From NCBI GenBank assembly GCA_038225475.1, contig JBBRRA010000001.1, forward strand, positions 1 to 64,000: a DNA stretch of 64,000 nucleotides, given 5' to 3'. Below the pieces are notes generated by a model that saw nothing but the letters and a program-made list of their open reading frames with translations, was not told the DNA's origin and did not search any database. This document shows, in pieces, positions 16,167-24,929 of this stretch; within the stretch, counting starts at the first letter, position 1, and each line of letters starts with the position of its first letter. A program made the translations under genes and the position numbers. The stretch is from Polymorphobacter_B sp038225475 (GTDB taxonomy: Bacteria; Pseudomonadota; Alphaproteobacteria; Sphingomonadales; Sphingomonadaceae).

Positions 16167-17406
16167 CACCCGCCTTAGTCCCGAGACGCTGGCGATCACG
16201 CTCGGCTATGCCCCCGCCAGCGCGTTCGGAGCGGCCAAGCCGCCCGTCGTGTTGACCAGCACCTACGTCTATGCGTCAGCGCAGCACGCCAAGGACGTAC
16301 ACGAGGCATTCTTCGCCGGCACCGGACCGGCGGTCGGTGCGACCGACGCGTATATCTATACCCGGCTTGGGCACCCCAATCTGACGATGGTTGAAACCCG
16401 GCTGGCGGCACTCGACGGCGCGGTTGCAAGTGCGGTGTTCTGCAGCGGCATGGCAGCGATCACCACGACCTTGCAGGCGTTCGTCCGCCCCGGCGACAGC
16501 GTGGTCTTCAGCCAGCCGTGCTATGGTGGCACCGACGGCTATCTGACGACGATCCTGCCCGATTTCGGCGTGACGGCATTCGGGCTGAGCGACGGTTGCG
16601 ATGCAGCGGTCGTCCGCGCCACGCTGCACCGTGCCGCCGCCGCCGGGCCGCTGCGCGTCATCCATCTCGAAACCCCGGCCAACCCGACGGCGGCCGTCAC
16701 CGACATCGCCCTTGTGGCGCGCAGTGCCGACGAAATCGCTGCTGCGCAGGGGTTCAAGCCGCTGATCGTTGTCGACAATACTTTCCTCGGGCCGCTGCTG
16801 CAGTCGCCGCTGGCGCTCGGCGCGGACCTCAGCATGACCTCGCTGACCAAATATTGCGGCGGCCACAGCGACCTGATGGCGGGCGGTGTCAGCGGCTCCA
16901 CCGAGCTGGTGGCAAAGCTCAAGGCGCTGCGGACATTGTCGGGCAACCACCTCGACCCGTTCAGCGCGTGGTTGCTGCTACGGTCGTTCGAGACGCTCGG
17001 GTTGCGGACGGCGCGCGCCTGCGAAACCGCGCTGACGGTCGCGACATTCCTCCGCGCGCACCCCAAGGTTGCCGGGGTCACGTACCTCGGTTTCGTCGAC
17101 GGCGTGCCACGCGAAGTGTTCGACCGGCAATGCCGGGGCACCGGATCGACATTCTCGGTCCATCTGCGCGGCGGCGAGGCGGAGGCGTTCCGGCTGCTCG
17201 ATGCGTTGCGGTTGTTGCGGCTTGCGGTCAGCCTCGGCGGATCGGAGACGCTGATCTGCAACCCCGCGACGACGACGCATTATCAGGTGCCGCGCGAGCG
17301 CCGCGAGGCGAACGGCATTTTCGACGGCACCTGCCGCGTTTCGGTCGGTCTCGAGGCGCCAGCCGACCTGATCGCCGACCTCGCGCAGGCACTCGACCAG
17401 ATATGA
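16156..17406 (+). CDS. Cys/Met metabolism PLP-dependent lyase
   Basis: This 416-residue enzyme belongs to the gamma-family of PLP enzymes (cystathionine gamma-synthase, methionine gamma-lyase and relatives). The Schiff-base lysine is K232 in SLTKYCGGHSD, and D207 in VVDNTF binds the cofactor. The phosphate-binding YxR motif is YTRLGHPN, differing from the usual YSRxxNPT. The start lies inside the end of the Rieske gene (11-base overlap), so both proteins are made together. The reaction here may be an elimination or replacement on the demethylated amino acid, or on another operon intermediate. The exact substrate cannot be assigned. Confidence 0.85.
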   Translation: MSADTRLSPETLAITLGYAPASAFGAAKPPVVLTSTYVYASAQHAKDVHEAFFAGTGPAVGATDAYIYTRLGHPNLTMVETRLAALDGAVASAVFCSGMAAITTTLQAFVRPGDSVVFSQPCYGGTDGYLTTILPDFGVTAFGLSDGCDAAVVRATLHRAAAAGPLRVIHLETPANPTAAVTDIALVARSADEIAAAQGFKPLIVVDNTFLGPLLQSPLALGADLSMTSLTKYCGGHSDLMAGGVSGSTELVAKLKALRTLSGNHLDPFSAWLLLRSFETLGLRTARACETALTVATFLRAHPKVAGVTYLGFVDGVPREVFDRQCRGTGSTFSVHLRGGEAEAFRLLDALRLLRLAVSLGGSETLICNPATTTHYQVPRERREANGIFDGTCRVSVGLEAPADLIADLAQALDQI

Positions 17407-18812
17407 TCCGCGACGTCCACGCGCTCGACGGCAAGTTCGCACCGCCCGAACGCCATGTCGAAGTGCTGGTGATCGGCGCTGGGGCCGCGGGCACCGCTGC
17501 TGCAATCGCGGCAGCGCGCGGCGGCGCAGCGGTCATGCTTGTCGACGAAAATCCTGTCGCGCCCGATCTGATGTGGGCCGACGTCCCGCTGCATTTCGGC
17601 GGACGGATGACGGGTGCGGTCGATCGTCCCGACCGGATGATCGAGACGCTGCTGGCTGCCAATCCGGCGCTTGCCGAAGCGTTCGACGCAGGCGTCGAGG
17701 TGCTGCTCGGCACCACCGCATGGGGGCTGTACGTGCCGCAGCCCGGCCTCGCAGCGCTGCCCGGCAGCGTGGTCGGACTGGCCGATTCCGAGCGGTCATG
17801 GCTCGTCGGTTTCGACCGCTGCATCGTCGCGGCGGGCGCTCGCGATCTCGCGTTCGCGTTCCCGGGTTGGGAGCATCCGGGCGTCATGGGCGCGCAGGGG
17901 TTCCATGCGCTTGTCGAGCACTATGGCGCGTTCGACGGCCGCCGCCTGCTGATCGTCGGAAGCGGCGAATTGGCGGTGGCGACGGCGCGCCTCGCCGAAC
18001 GGCACAGCATCGACGTTGCCGCGATGATCGAAATCCGCGACGGCCACAGCATTGCGCGCGTCGAGGGCGGCTTGCACGGCGTCGAGCGCGTCGTCCTGCG
18101 CACGCCGGCCGGAGAGCGCGTGATCGAATGCGACACGGTCTGCCTTGCGGTCGGCGTGGTCCCGGCGATCGAACTGCTCGCCGCCGCCGGGGCACGGCTG
18201 ACGGTCGACGCGGCGCGCGGCGGTCATGTTCCCGTCTGCGCGGCGGACGGCGCGACCTCGCTGCCCGGCGTGTTCGCCGTCGGCGACTGTGCCGGTGTCG
18301 CCAGCCCCGCCGACACGCTCGACCACCGCGCCGAATGGAGCGCCGCGCTGACTGCCGATCCGTCGACGACCGTCTGTCTGTGCGAGGAAGTGACGCGCGC
18401 CGACCTGACCGGCGTCCAGCCGCCCGGCTATCTCGGTGCGCGGTCGGCCCCGATGGCCGCGCGCAGCCTATGCTCGCTGCTTGCTGACGGCGCGCCCGAT
18501 CAGGACCAGATCAAGCGGCTGACCCGCGCCGGCATGGGGCTGTGCCAGGGCCGCCGCTGCCGCGAGCAGGTCGCGCTGATCCTTGCCGCCGAAGCCGGCC
18601 TCGTGGCGGCAGCCGCGCCGTTCACCGGGTACCGCGCGCCGGTGCGCCCGCTGCCGCTGGCGGTGCTCGCCGACTGGGCAGAAACCGCCGCGATGACCGA
18701 TGGGTGGGACGTCTGGTTCGGCATCCCCGACCAGTGGATCCCCTACGCCGACATCGGCACCGACCGCGAGGCTGCGCACCGCGCTGCGCTCGGCGGCACC
18801 ATGCATTTATAG
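17403..18812 (+). CDS. FAD-dependent oxidoreductase with [2Fe-2S] domain (OoxA/HcnB-like)
   Basis: The 469-residue protein has an FAD-binding Rossmann motif at residues 25-30 (GAGAAG), a second NAD/FAD motif at GSGEL, and FAVGDCAG. At the C-terminus a BFD-like [2Fe-2S] segment has cysteines C325, C327, C381 and C386. This is the architecture of the A/alpha subunit of opine oxidases, hydrogen cyanide synthase HcnB and D-hydroxyproline or amino-acid dehydrogenases. It pairs with the flavoprotein encoded next. The complex would oxidise a C-N bond of a secondary amine or amino acid. The start overlaps the previous stop (ATGA). Confidence 0.88.
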   Translation: MIRDVHALDGKFAPPERHVEVLVIGAGAAGTAAAIAAARGGAAVMLVDENPVAPDLMWADVPLHFGGRMTGAVDRPDRMIETLLAANPALAEAFDAGVEVLLGTTAWGLYVPQPGLAALPGSVVGLADSERSWLVGFDRCIVAAGARDLAFAFPGWEHPGVMGAQGFHALVEHYGAFDGRRLLIVGSGELAVATARLAERHSIDVAAMIEIRDGHSIARVEGGLHGVERVVLRTPAGERVIECDTVCLAVGVVPAIELLAAAGARLTVDAARGGHVPVCAADGATSLPGVFAVGDCAGVASPADTLDHRAEWSAALTADPSTTVCLCEEVTRADLTGVQPPGYLGARSAPMAARSLCSLLADGAPDQDQIKRLTRAGMGLCQGRRCREQVALILAAEAGLVAAAAPFTGYRAPVRPLPLAVLADWAETAAMTDGWDVWFGIPDQWIPYADIGTDREAAHRAALGGTMHL

Positions 18813-18814
18813 GC

Positions 18815-19945
18815 ATGGCAACGTCGCACATCATCGTCGTCGGCGCCGGCGTCACCGGGCTCAGCGCCGCCTGGTGGCTGGCCAAATCCGGCGTCGCGGT
18901 GACGGTGGTCGACAAGGGCGTCGTCGGCTGGGAGGCGTCGAGCCGCAACGGCGGCGGCGCGTCGCATTATCACAGCCCGTTGTTTGCCGAAGAACAGCGG
19001 CTGTGGCCGCTGCTCGACGACATGCTGGGCTATCCAACCGAATACCGCCGCGGCCGCGTGATCGTCGCACTGACCCCGGCGCAACTCGCGCACTATCACT
19101 ATATGGCGGCGATGTTCACCGCGCAGGGTTTTCGCGCCGATCATGTCGACAGTGCGCAAGCGCTCGACCTCGCGCCGCTCGTCAACCCCGCGTCGCTCGG
19201 CGGTATCCGGCTGCATTTCGGCGGCCATGCCAATCCGCAGCGTACCGTGCAGGCCTATGCGTGGGCGACACAGGACCTCGGCGGACGCATCCTGCAACAT
19301 ACCGCCGCGCTGCGGCTGGTGGCGCGCGGCGACCGCGTCACCGGGGTCGAAACCGCGCGCGGGCTGATCGAGGCCGACGCCGTCGTCGTCGCTGCGGGAC
19401 CACAGACCGCCGATCTGCTGGGATCGGTCGGCGTCGTGCTGCCGCTCAGTCATGCGCGCGCCGAAATGATCGTCACCGAACCCGCGCCGCTGATGCCGAT
19501 GGGCGGCGTCGACGGCAACGGACTTTATGGCCGCCAGACGTTGCGCGGCAACCTGGCTTATGGCGGCGGCCCGCACGAATGGCTCGACGTCGCCGCCGAC
19601 GGACCCGCGACGCGCCCGACGTCACCGCTGTCGCGCAACCTTGCCCGCCGCGTCGCCGAACTGCTGCCGGCGGCGGCATCGCTGCGGGTGCTGCGCAGTT
19701 GGGCAGGCGTGGTCGAAACCACCCCCGACGGACGCCCGGTCATCGATACGGTACACGGCAATCTGACGGTGGCCGTCATGTCGGGCGTCGGCTTCGGACT
19801 ATCGCCGGCGACCGGGCATGCGGTGCGTGACCTCGTGCTCGACGGGCGCTGTTCGTTTGCCGACCTCGGCAAGCTGCGGCTCGACCGCTTTGCCGGGCTT
19901 GCCGACGACTGGCGCACCGCGCGCGGCTGGACAGCAGCGGCATGA
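18815..19945 (+). CDS. DAO-family FAD oxidoreductase (OoxB/HcnC-like)
   Basis: This 376-residue member of the D-amino-acid-oxidase/glycine-oxidase superfamily starts MATSHIIVVGAGVTGLSAAW, an N-terminal FAD-binding fold. It ends with the family motif region SWAGVVETTPDGRPVIDTV and GVGFGLSPATGHAV. It is the probable catalytic (B/beta) subunit partner of the preceding protein, as in opine oxidase or HcnABC. No small HcnA-type [2Fe-2S] protein is present. It starts two bases after the upstream stop and overlaps soxB by four bases. Confidence 0.86.
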   Translation: MATSHIIVVGAGVTGLSAAWWLAKSGVAVTVVDKGVVGWEASSRNGGGASHYHSPLFAEEQRLWPLLDDMLGYPTEYRRGRVIVALTPAQLAHYHYMAAMFTAQGFRADHVDSAQALDLAPLVNPASLGGIRLHFGGHANPQRTVQAYAWATQDLGGRILQHTAALRLVARGDRVTGVETARGLIEADAVVVAAGPQTADLLGSVGVVLPLSHARAEMIVTEPAPLMPMGGVDGNGLYGRQTLRGNLAYGGGPHEWLDVAADGPATRPTSPLSRNLARRVAELLPAAASLRVLRSWAGVVETTPDGRPVIDTVHGNLTVAVMSGVGFGLSPATGHAVRDLVLDGRCSFADLGKLRLDRFAGLADDWRTARGWTAAA

Positions 19946-21198
19946 CCAGCCGCTATTCGGCATGGAACCTGCTGCGTGGCGGTTTCAACGGCCATCGCCA
20001 CTGGTCACCGGCGTGGCGCACGCCGCAGCCGCAGCGGCATTATGACGTCGTCATCATCGGCGGCGGCGGGCACGGTCTGGCCACCGCTTATTACCTTGCC
20101 AAGCATCACAAGCTGCGGGTCGCAGTGCTCGAAAAGGCGTGGATCGGCGGCGGCAACACCGGGCGCAACACCACCATCGTACGTTCAAACTACCGGTTGC
20201 CGGTGTTCCAGGCGCTGCTCGAAAAATCGTTGCAGCTTTGGGAAGGGCTGTCGGCGGAGCTCAACTACAACGTCATGTTCAGTCAGCGCGGCGCGCTGTT
20301 CCTTGGGCATTCGGACGGCGACATGGCGCGGTTGGCCGAGCGCGGCGACGCGCTGCGCTGTGCCGGGATCGACGCCGAACTGCTGTCGCGCGATGCGGTG
20401 ACACGCCTGGTGCCACTGCTCGACATGTCAGATGCAGCGCGCTTTCCCGTTGTCGGCGGCATGATCCAGCGGCGCGGCGGCACCGCCCGCCACGATGCGG
20501 TCGCATGGGGCTATGCGCGCGCCGCCGATGCACTGGGCGTCGATATCATCCAGCAATGCGAAGTGACCGGCTTCGACATTACCGGCGGGCGGATCACCGG
20601 GGTCCAGACGACGCGCGGCGCGATTGGCGCGGCGACGGTCGGCATCGTCGTCGCAGGAAATTCAGGGGTGCTCGCCGGGCTTGCCGGGCTGCGGCTGCCG
20701 GTTGAGTCGCACCTGTTGCAGGCGTTTGTCACCGAGCCCGTCAAGCCGATGATCGACACGGTGATCATGTCGCAATCGGTCCACTGCTATATCAGCCAGT
20801 CCGACAAGGGCGAGATCGTGCTCGGCGGTGATCCCGATCACTATCCAAGCTATTCGCAGCGCGGCGTGCCGAACCGTATCGAGGAAGTTGCCGGACAGGC
20901 GATCGGGCTCGTCCCGGCGCTTTCGAAGCTGCGCATGCTACGCTGCTGGTCGGGAATTACCGACATGACGTGTGACGGCGCCCCGCTGATAGACGCGACG
21001 CCCATCGCCGGGCTGCACATCAACGGTGGCTGGTGCTACGGCGGTTTCAAGGCGACGCCCGGATCGGGCTGGGTATTTGCCGAACAGCTTGCCAGCGGGC
21101 GGGTGCATCCGCTGGCAGCGCCGTTCGCGCTCGACCGCTTCACCACCGGTGCGATGCACGACGAAGCCGCCGCCGGCCCGATGCCGCAGCACCGCTGA
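19942..21198 (+). CDS. soxB: Sarcosine oxidase subunit beta
   Basis: The 418-residue protein matches the beta subunit of heterotetrameric sarcosine oxidase. The N-terminus RYSAWNLLRGGFNGHRHWSP is typical of SoxB. It is followed by VVIIGGGGHGLATAYYLA (FAD site) and NTGRNTTIVRSNY. The complex demethylates sarcosine or another N-methyl amino acid to the primary amine, passing the carbon to tetrahydrofolate and making hydrogen peroxide. It is the first of four consecutive overlapping sox genes. Confidence 0.94.
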   Translation: MTSRYSAWNLLRGGFNGHRHWSPAWRTPQPQRHYDVVIIGGGGHGLATAYYLAKHHKLRVAVLEKAWIGGGNTGRNTTIVRSNYRLPVFQALLEKSLQLWEGLSAELNYNVMFSQRGALFLGHSDGDMARLAERGDALRCAGIDAELLSRDAVTRLVPLLDMSDAARFPVVGGMIQRRGGTARHDAVAWGYARAADALGVDIIQQCEVTGFDITGGRITGVQTTRGAIGAATVGIVVAGNSGVLAGLAGLRLPVESHLLQAFVTEPVKPMIDTVIMSQSVHCYISQSDKGEIVLGGDPDHYPSYSQRGVPNRIEEVAGQAIGLVPALSKLRMLRCWSGITDMTCDGAPLIDATPIAGLHINGGWCYGGFKATPGSGWVFAEQLASGRVHPLAAPFALDRFTTGAMHDEAAAGPMPQHR

Positions 21199-21455
21199 TG
21201 CTGCTGATCGACTGCCCCTATTGTGGTCCGCGCGCGCAAGCCGAGTTCATATTCGAACGCCCGGTGGAAACGATCGTGGCGATCGACGCCGCGCCCGCCG
21301 AGGCGCTGCAGCGGCTATATACGCGGACCAACCCGCGCGGCGTGTCGGCCGAACTCTGGCGGCACAGCTTCGGCTGCCACGCATGGCTGCGGATCGAACG
21401 CGATACCGTCACGCATGTCATCGCCGCAGTCGCTGCGTGGCGGAGCGCGCCGTGA
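21198..21455 (+). CDS. soxD: Sarcosine oxidase subunit delta
   Basis: This 85-residue protein has the zinc-binding arrangement of SoxD: C6 and C9 in CPYCG, then H56 and C60 in HSFGC. The phrase TNPRGVSAELWRHSFGCHAW is family-typical. Its ATG shares a base with the soxB stop (TGATG), and its stop overlaps the soxA GTG start. It is the small structural subunit of the tetramer. Confidence 0.94.
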   Translation: MLLIDCPYCGPRAQAEFIFERPVETIVAIDAAPAEALQRLYTRTNPRGVSAELWRHSFGCHAWLRIERDTVTHVIAAVAAWRSAP

Positions 21456-24283
21456 GCGGCTTTCGCATGCCCAGCGGGGGCCACATCGACCGCGACCGTC
21501 CGGTCGGCTTCAGCTTCGACGGGCGGCGCTATCAGGGGTTCGCCGGTGACACGCTCGCATCGGCGCTGCTTGCTGCGGGCGTGGTCTGTTTCGGGCGCAG
21601 CTTCAAATATCACCGGCCCCGCGGCGTGATCGCCGCCGGGGTCGAGGAGCCGAACGCGCTGGTCACCGCCGGGCGCGACGCGCGCGCCGAGCCGAACACG
21701 CGCGCCACGGACATTTTCATCACCGAAGGCCTGATCGCCACCAGCCAGAACCGCTGGCCCAGCCTGCGGTTCGATGTCGGCGCGGTGAGCGGCGCATTGG
21801 CACGCTTCCTGCCCGCCGGGTTTTATTACAAGACATTCTTCGGCGGCCCGCGCGCGTGGCTGTTCTTTGAAAAATTCATCCGCCGTGCGGCCGGCCTCGG
21901 CCCCGCGCCGCAGCTTGCCGACCCGGACAGTTACGAACACCGCGCGGCGTTCTGCGACGTGCTCGTGGTCGGTGCCGGACCGGCAGGACTTGCCGCCGCC
22001 GATGCCGCTGCCGGGCGCGGCGATCGCGTCATCCTGGTCGAGCAGGACCGCGTCGCGGGCGGTTCGCTGTTGCGGGATACCGCCGAGATCAACGGCATCG
22101 ACGCGCTCGTTTGGGCCGACGCGGTTGTCGCGCGGATCACTGCCGGCGGCGGCCGCATCCTGCTGCGCACCACAGCGACCGGATATTACGACCACAATCT
22201 CGTGTCGCTTGCCCAGAAATGCGTCGAGCCCGGCGGTGAAGCGCCGCTGGCCCAGCGGCTCTGGCATGTCCGCGCCAAGCGCGTCGTGCTTGCGAGCGGA
22301 ACGATCGAGCGACCGCTGACCTGCACCGGCAACGACCTGCCCGGCGTGATGCTAGCGGGCGCGGTGCGCACCTACATCGAGCGTTTCGCGGTCGCCCCCG
22401 GCCGCCGCGCGGTGCTCGCGGGGTGCACCGACGACCTGCTGCTGACCGAGGCTGCGCTGCGGCGCGCCGGGGTCGAGATCGTTGCGACGCTCGATACGCG
22501 GCACGGCGCGACACTTGTTGCAGCAACCGGTGGCGCGGCGGTCACTGGCGTCGTTGCCGAAATCGACGGAAAGCGCCGTAACTTCAGCTGCGACCTCGTG
22601 GCGATGTCCGGCGGTTTCACCCCGTCGGTGCACCTGCATATGCAGGCGGGCGGTACGCTCGACTGGCACGACGGCTGCGGAGCCTTCATTCCGGCGCTGG
22701 CGCGACAGGCGCAGGTCAGCGCGGGCGCGGCCACCGGCGTCGAGACGCTGGCTGAGGTGCTCGCCAGCGGTTGGGTTGCCGGCGGCGGCACTGTGGCGGT
22801 GCCAACCACCGGCACGCCGCCGCAGCAATGGCACGGTTCGGTCGGCGCAGCCATGGTCGCGCCGAAAAAGGCCTTTGTCGATTTCCAGAACGACGTCACC
22901 GCCGCCGATCTCGATCTGGCCTGGCGCGAAGGCTATCGCTCGGTCGAACATATGAAGCGCTACACCACGCTCGGCATGGCAACCGATCAGGGCAAGACAT
23001 CGAACATCGCCGGCCTGCTGCGCCTTGGGGCGAACGAGCACCGGCGTCCGCCCGAGGTCGGACTGACCACTTTCCGCCCGCCGTTCACGCCGGTCACGCT
23101 CGGCCTGCTCGCCGGTGAAGACGGCGGCCACCATATGGCCCCGACGCGGCGGCTGCGGCTGTACGACCGCCATCAGCAGCACCGGCCATTGTGGCAACCG
23201 CTGGGCTACTGGCACCGGCCACGCGCCTATCCGCGCGGCACCGAGACGCTGCATCAGGCAGCGATGCGCGAGGCGACGGCGGTGCGCACTTCGGTCGGGC
23301 TGACCGACGTGTCGACGCTGGCCAAGTTCGACATTCAGGGGCCAGATGCGGCGGCATTCCTCGAGCTGGTGTGCGCCACCAGCGTCGCGAAGCTGGGCGT
23401 CGGGCGCGGGCGCTATACGGTCATGCTGCGCGAAGACGGCATGGTCGCCGACGACGGCACCGTCTGGCGGTTGGACAACATGCATTATCTGTTGACCAGT
23501 TCGACCGGCGGTGCGGCGCGCATGGAATCGCATTTATCCTATGTGCGCACGGTCCTTGCGGGCGGACTTCGCGTTGCTGTGACCGACGTGCAGGAACATT
23601 GGTTCGCCGCCGCCATCGCCGGTCCCGCCGCGCGACGGATCGTCGAGACGCTGACCGATGCACCCGCGCCGAAGCATATGGGCTGCGCTGCAACGACCAT
23701 CGGCGGCGTGCCCGGCTGGCTGCTTGCCGCCAGCTACAGCGGCGAGCGCGCCTTCGAGATTTATGTGCCCGCCGACCGCGCGGAGACGGTGTGGCAAATG
23801 CTTGAAACTGCCGTGCATGCTGCCGACGGCGCGCTGTACGGGCTCGAAGCGCTCGAACTGCTGCGCATCGAAAAGGGCCATGTGGTCATCGGTGCAGAAG
23901 CGAGCGGGCGCACGACGCCGGGTGACCTTGGCATGTCGAAGCTGCTGCGCGCCGGTGGAGGTTTTTTCGGTGCGGCAGCGCTCGACCGCCCTGCCCTGCA
24001 GACAAGCGACCGTCAGCAGCTCGTCGGGTTGACGAGCGCGAGCGCCATTCCCGAAGGCGCGATGCTCGTACGCGCCGGGTCGAACGTCCCGGCGGGCTAT
24101 GTCACATCGGCCGGGCAGCGAATTCTGGGCGACGGCTATGTTGCGCTGGCACTGCTGGCGGGCGGTGTCAGCCGCACGGGTGAAGATTGGACCGCAACAT
24201 CGCCCACCCGCGGGCTCAAGGTCGGCGTGCAGGTGACCGAACCAATATTCTACGACCCCGCAGGGGCACGTTACCGTGACTGA
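21452..24283 (+). CDS. soxA: Sarcosine oxidase subunit alpha
   Basis: The 943-residue alpha subunit starts with GTG at 21452. It shows an N-terminal segment with FSFDGRRYQGFAGDTLASAL, an NAD/FAD-binding domain with VVGAGPAGLAAA near residue 172, and a C-terminal GcvT-like aminomethyltransferase domain that binds tetrahydrofolate (LTDVSTLAKFDIQGPDAAAF, GLEALELLRIEKGH). It converts the methyl group removed from sarcosine-like substrates to 5,10-methylene-tetrahydrofolate. Length and domain order agree with the family. It overlaps soxG by eight bases. Confidence 0.94.
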   Translation: MSGFRMPSGGHIDRDRPVGFSFDGRRYQGFAGDTLASALLAAGVVCFGRSFKYHRPRGVIAAGVEEPNALVTAGRDARAEPNTRATDIFITEGLIATSQNRWPSLRFDVGAVSGALARFLPAGFYYKTFFGGPRAWLFFEKFIRRAAGLGPAPQLADPDSYEHRAAFCDVLVVGAGPAGLAAADAAAGRGDRVILVEQDRVAGGSLLRDTAEINGIDALVWADAVVARITAGGGRILLRTTATGYYDHNLVSLAQKCVEPGGEAPLAQRLWHVRAKRVVLASGTIERPLTCTGNDLPGVMLAGAVRTYIERFAVAPGRRAVLAGCTDDLLLTEAALRRAGVEIVATLDTRHGATLVAATGGAAVTGVVAEIDGKRRNFSCDLVAMSGGFTPSVHLHMQAGGTLDWHDGCGAFIPALARQAQVSAGAATGVETLAEVLASGWVAGGGTVAVPTTGTPPQQWHGSVGAAMVAPKKAFVDFQNDVTAADLDLAWREGYRSVEHMKRYTTLGMATDQGKTSNIAGLLRLGANEHRRPPEVGLTTFRPPFTPVTLGLLAGEDGGHHMAPTRRLRLYDRHQQHRPLWQPLGYWHRPRAYPRGTETLHQAAMREATAVRTSVGLTDVSTLAKFDIQGPDAAAFLELVCATSVAKLGVGRGRYTVMLREDGMVADDGTVWRLDNMHYLLTSSTGGAARMESHLSYVRTVLAGGLRVAVTDVQEHWFAAAIAGPAARRIVETLTDAPAPKHMGCAATTIGGVPGWLLAASYSGERAFEIYVPADRAETVWQMLETAVHAADGALYGLEALELLRIEKGHVVIGAEASGRTTPGDLGMSKLLRAGGGFFGAAALDRPALQTSDRQQLVGLTSASAIPEGAMLVRAGSNVPAGYVTSAGQRILGDGYVALALLAGGVSRTGEDWTATSPTRGLKVGVQVTEPIFYDPAGARYRD

Positions 24284-24767
24284 AGTGACGCTCACCCTGA
24301 TTACCGGCCGCGCGCTGTTGCGGCTGATCGACTGGTCGACCGGCGCAGCGCCGGCGGCCGGCCGACCGTCGGTCGGCGAGGTGCGCATGGTCGGCGAGGT
24401 TCGGATTGCCGGAATCGAACCCGGCCAGTGGCTCTTATCGTGTCCGCAAAGCTCGGTCGCTTCGGCGGTGCAGTTGGTTGCCGGGGCCGACACCGCCATC
24501 GTCGACGTGAGCGGATCGATGACCGGCGTGCGGATCGAAGGCGCAGGCTGGCGCAGCCTATTGATGATCGGCGGCGTGTTCGATGCGGAAGACCGCGCCT
24601 TCGCGACCGGGCGGGTTGCGCGGACAGTGGTGCACCATGCGCCGCTGTTGATCGACGTCGTCGGCAGCGATGCCGCCGAGGCATGGATTCCGGCAAGCTA
24701 TGCCGGCGAAGTGCTCGCGACATGGCACAAAGCCGTCACGCGACTGGCAGCCGCACCGCCACGCTAG
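24276..24767 (+). CDS. soxG: Sarcosine oxidase subunit gamma
   Basis: This 163-residue product of a GTG-started frame has SoxG features: RIAGIEPGQWLLSCPQ and, near the end, DVVGSDAAEAWIPASYAGEV. SoxG is the GcvT-like gamma subunit of the heterotetramer. Its start lies within the last codons of soxA. It ends the Rieske-sox operon, 18 bases before the third operator element. Confidence 0.88.
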   Translation: MTEVTLTLITGRALLRLIDWSTGAAPAAGRPSVGEVRMVGEVRIAGIEPGQWLLSCPQSSVASAVQLVAGADTAIVDVSGSMTGVRIEGAGWRSLLMIGGVFDAEDRAFATGRVARTVVHHAPLLIDVVGSDAAEAWIPASYAGEVLATWHKAVTRLAAAPPR

Positions 24768-24784
24768 AACCCAAGCGGCCACCG

Positions 24785-24811
24785 CAATGACATTTCGGTA
24801 TGCAGCTATCC
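24785..24811 (-). promoter_or_regulatory. LysR-type operator, copy C (TonB receptor operon)
   Basis: On the minus strand the core (24787-24801) reads ATACCGAAATGTCAT, keeping T-N11-A and most of the inverted repeat. The outer bases GGATAG and CATTG match copy B. It is inverted relative to the downstream TonB gene. A TTGAC word at 24816-24820 could be a -35 box, but no matching -10 was found. It lies 118 bases before the receptor start. Confidence 0.6.
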
Positions 24812-24929
24812 CAATTTGACGCTTTCGTGTCAGCCCGTGCGTGTCAGTGTCGGGCGGTCGGAAAAATGCGCATGGCCGGTGGTCCAAGAACGCACAGCCC
24901 GATGCGGATGAATTTCAGGGGGACTTAAG

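Noticed and set aside
16518..17402. N-terminal 295-codon extension of the OoxA-like frame
   Set aside because: It is out of frame within the PLP lyase gene. The FAD-binding N-terminus starts right after 17403.
24816..24821. TTGACG as the -35 box of the TonB operon
   Set aside because: No acceptable -10 was found 16-18 bases downstream.
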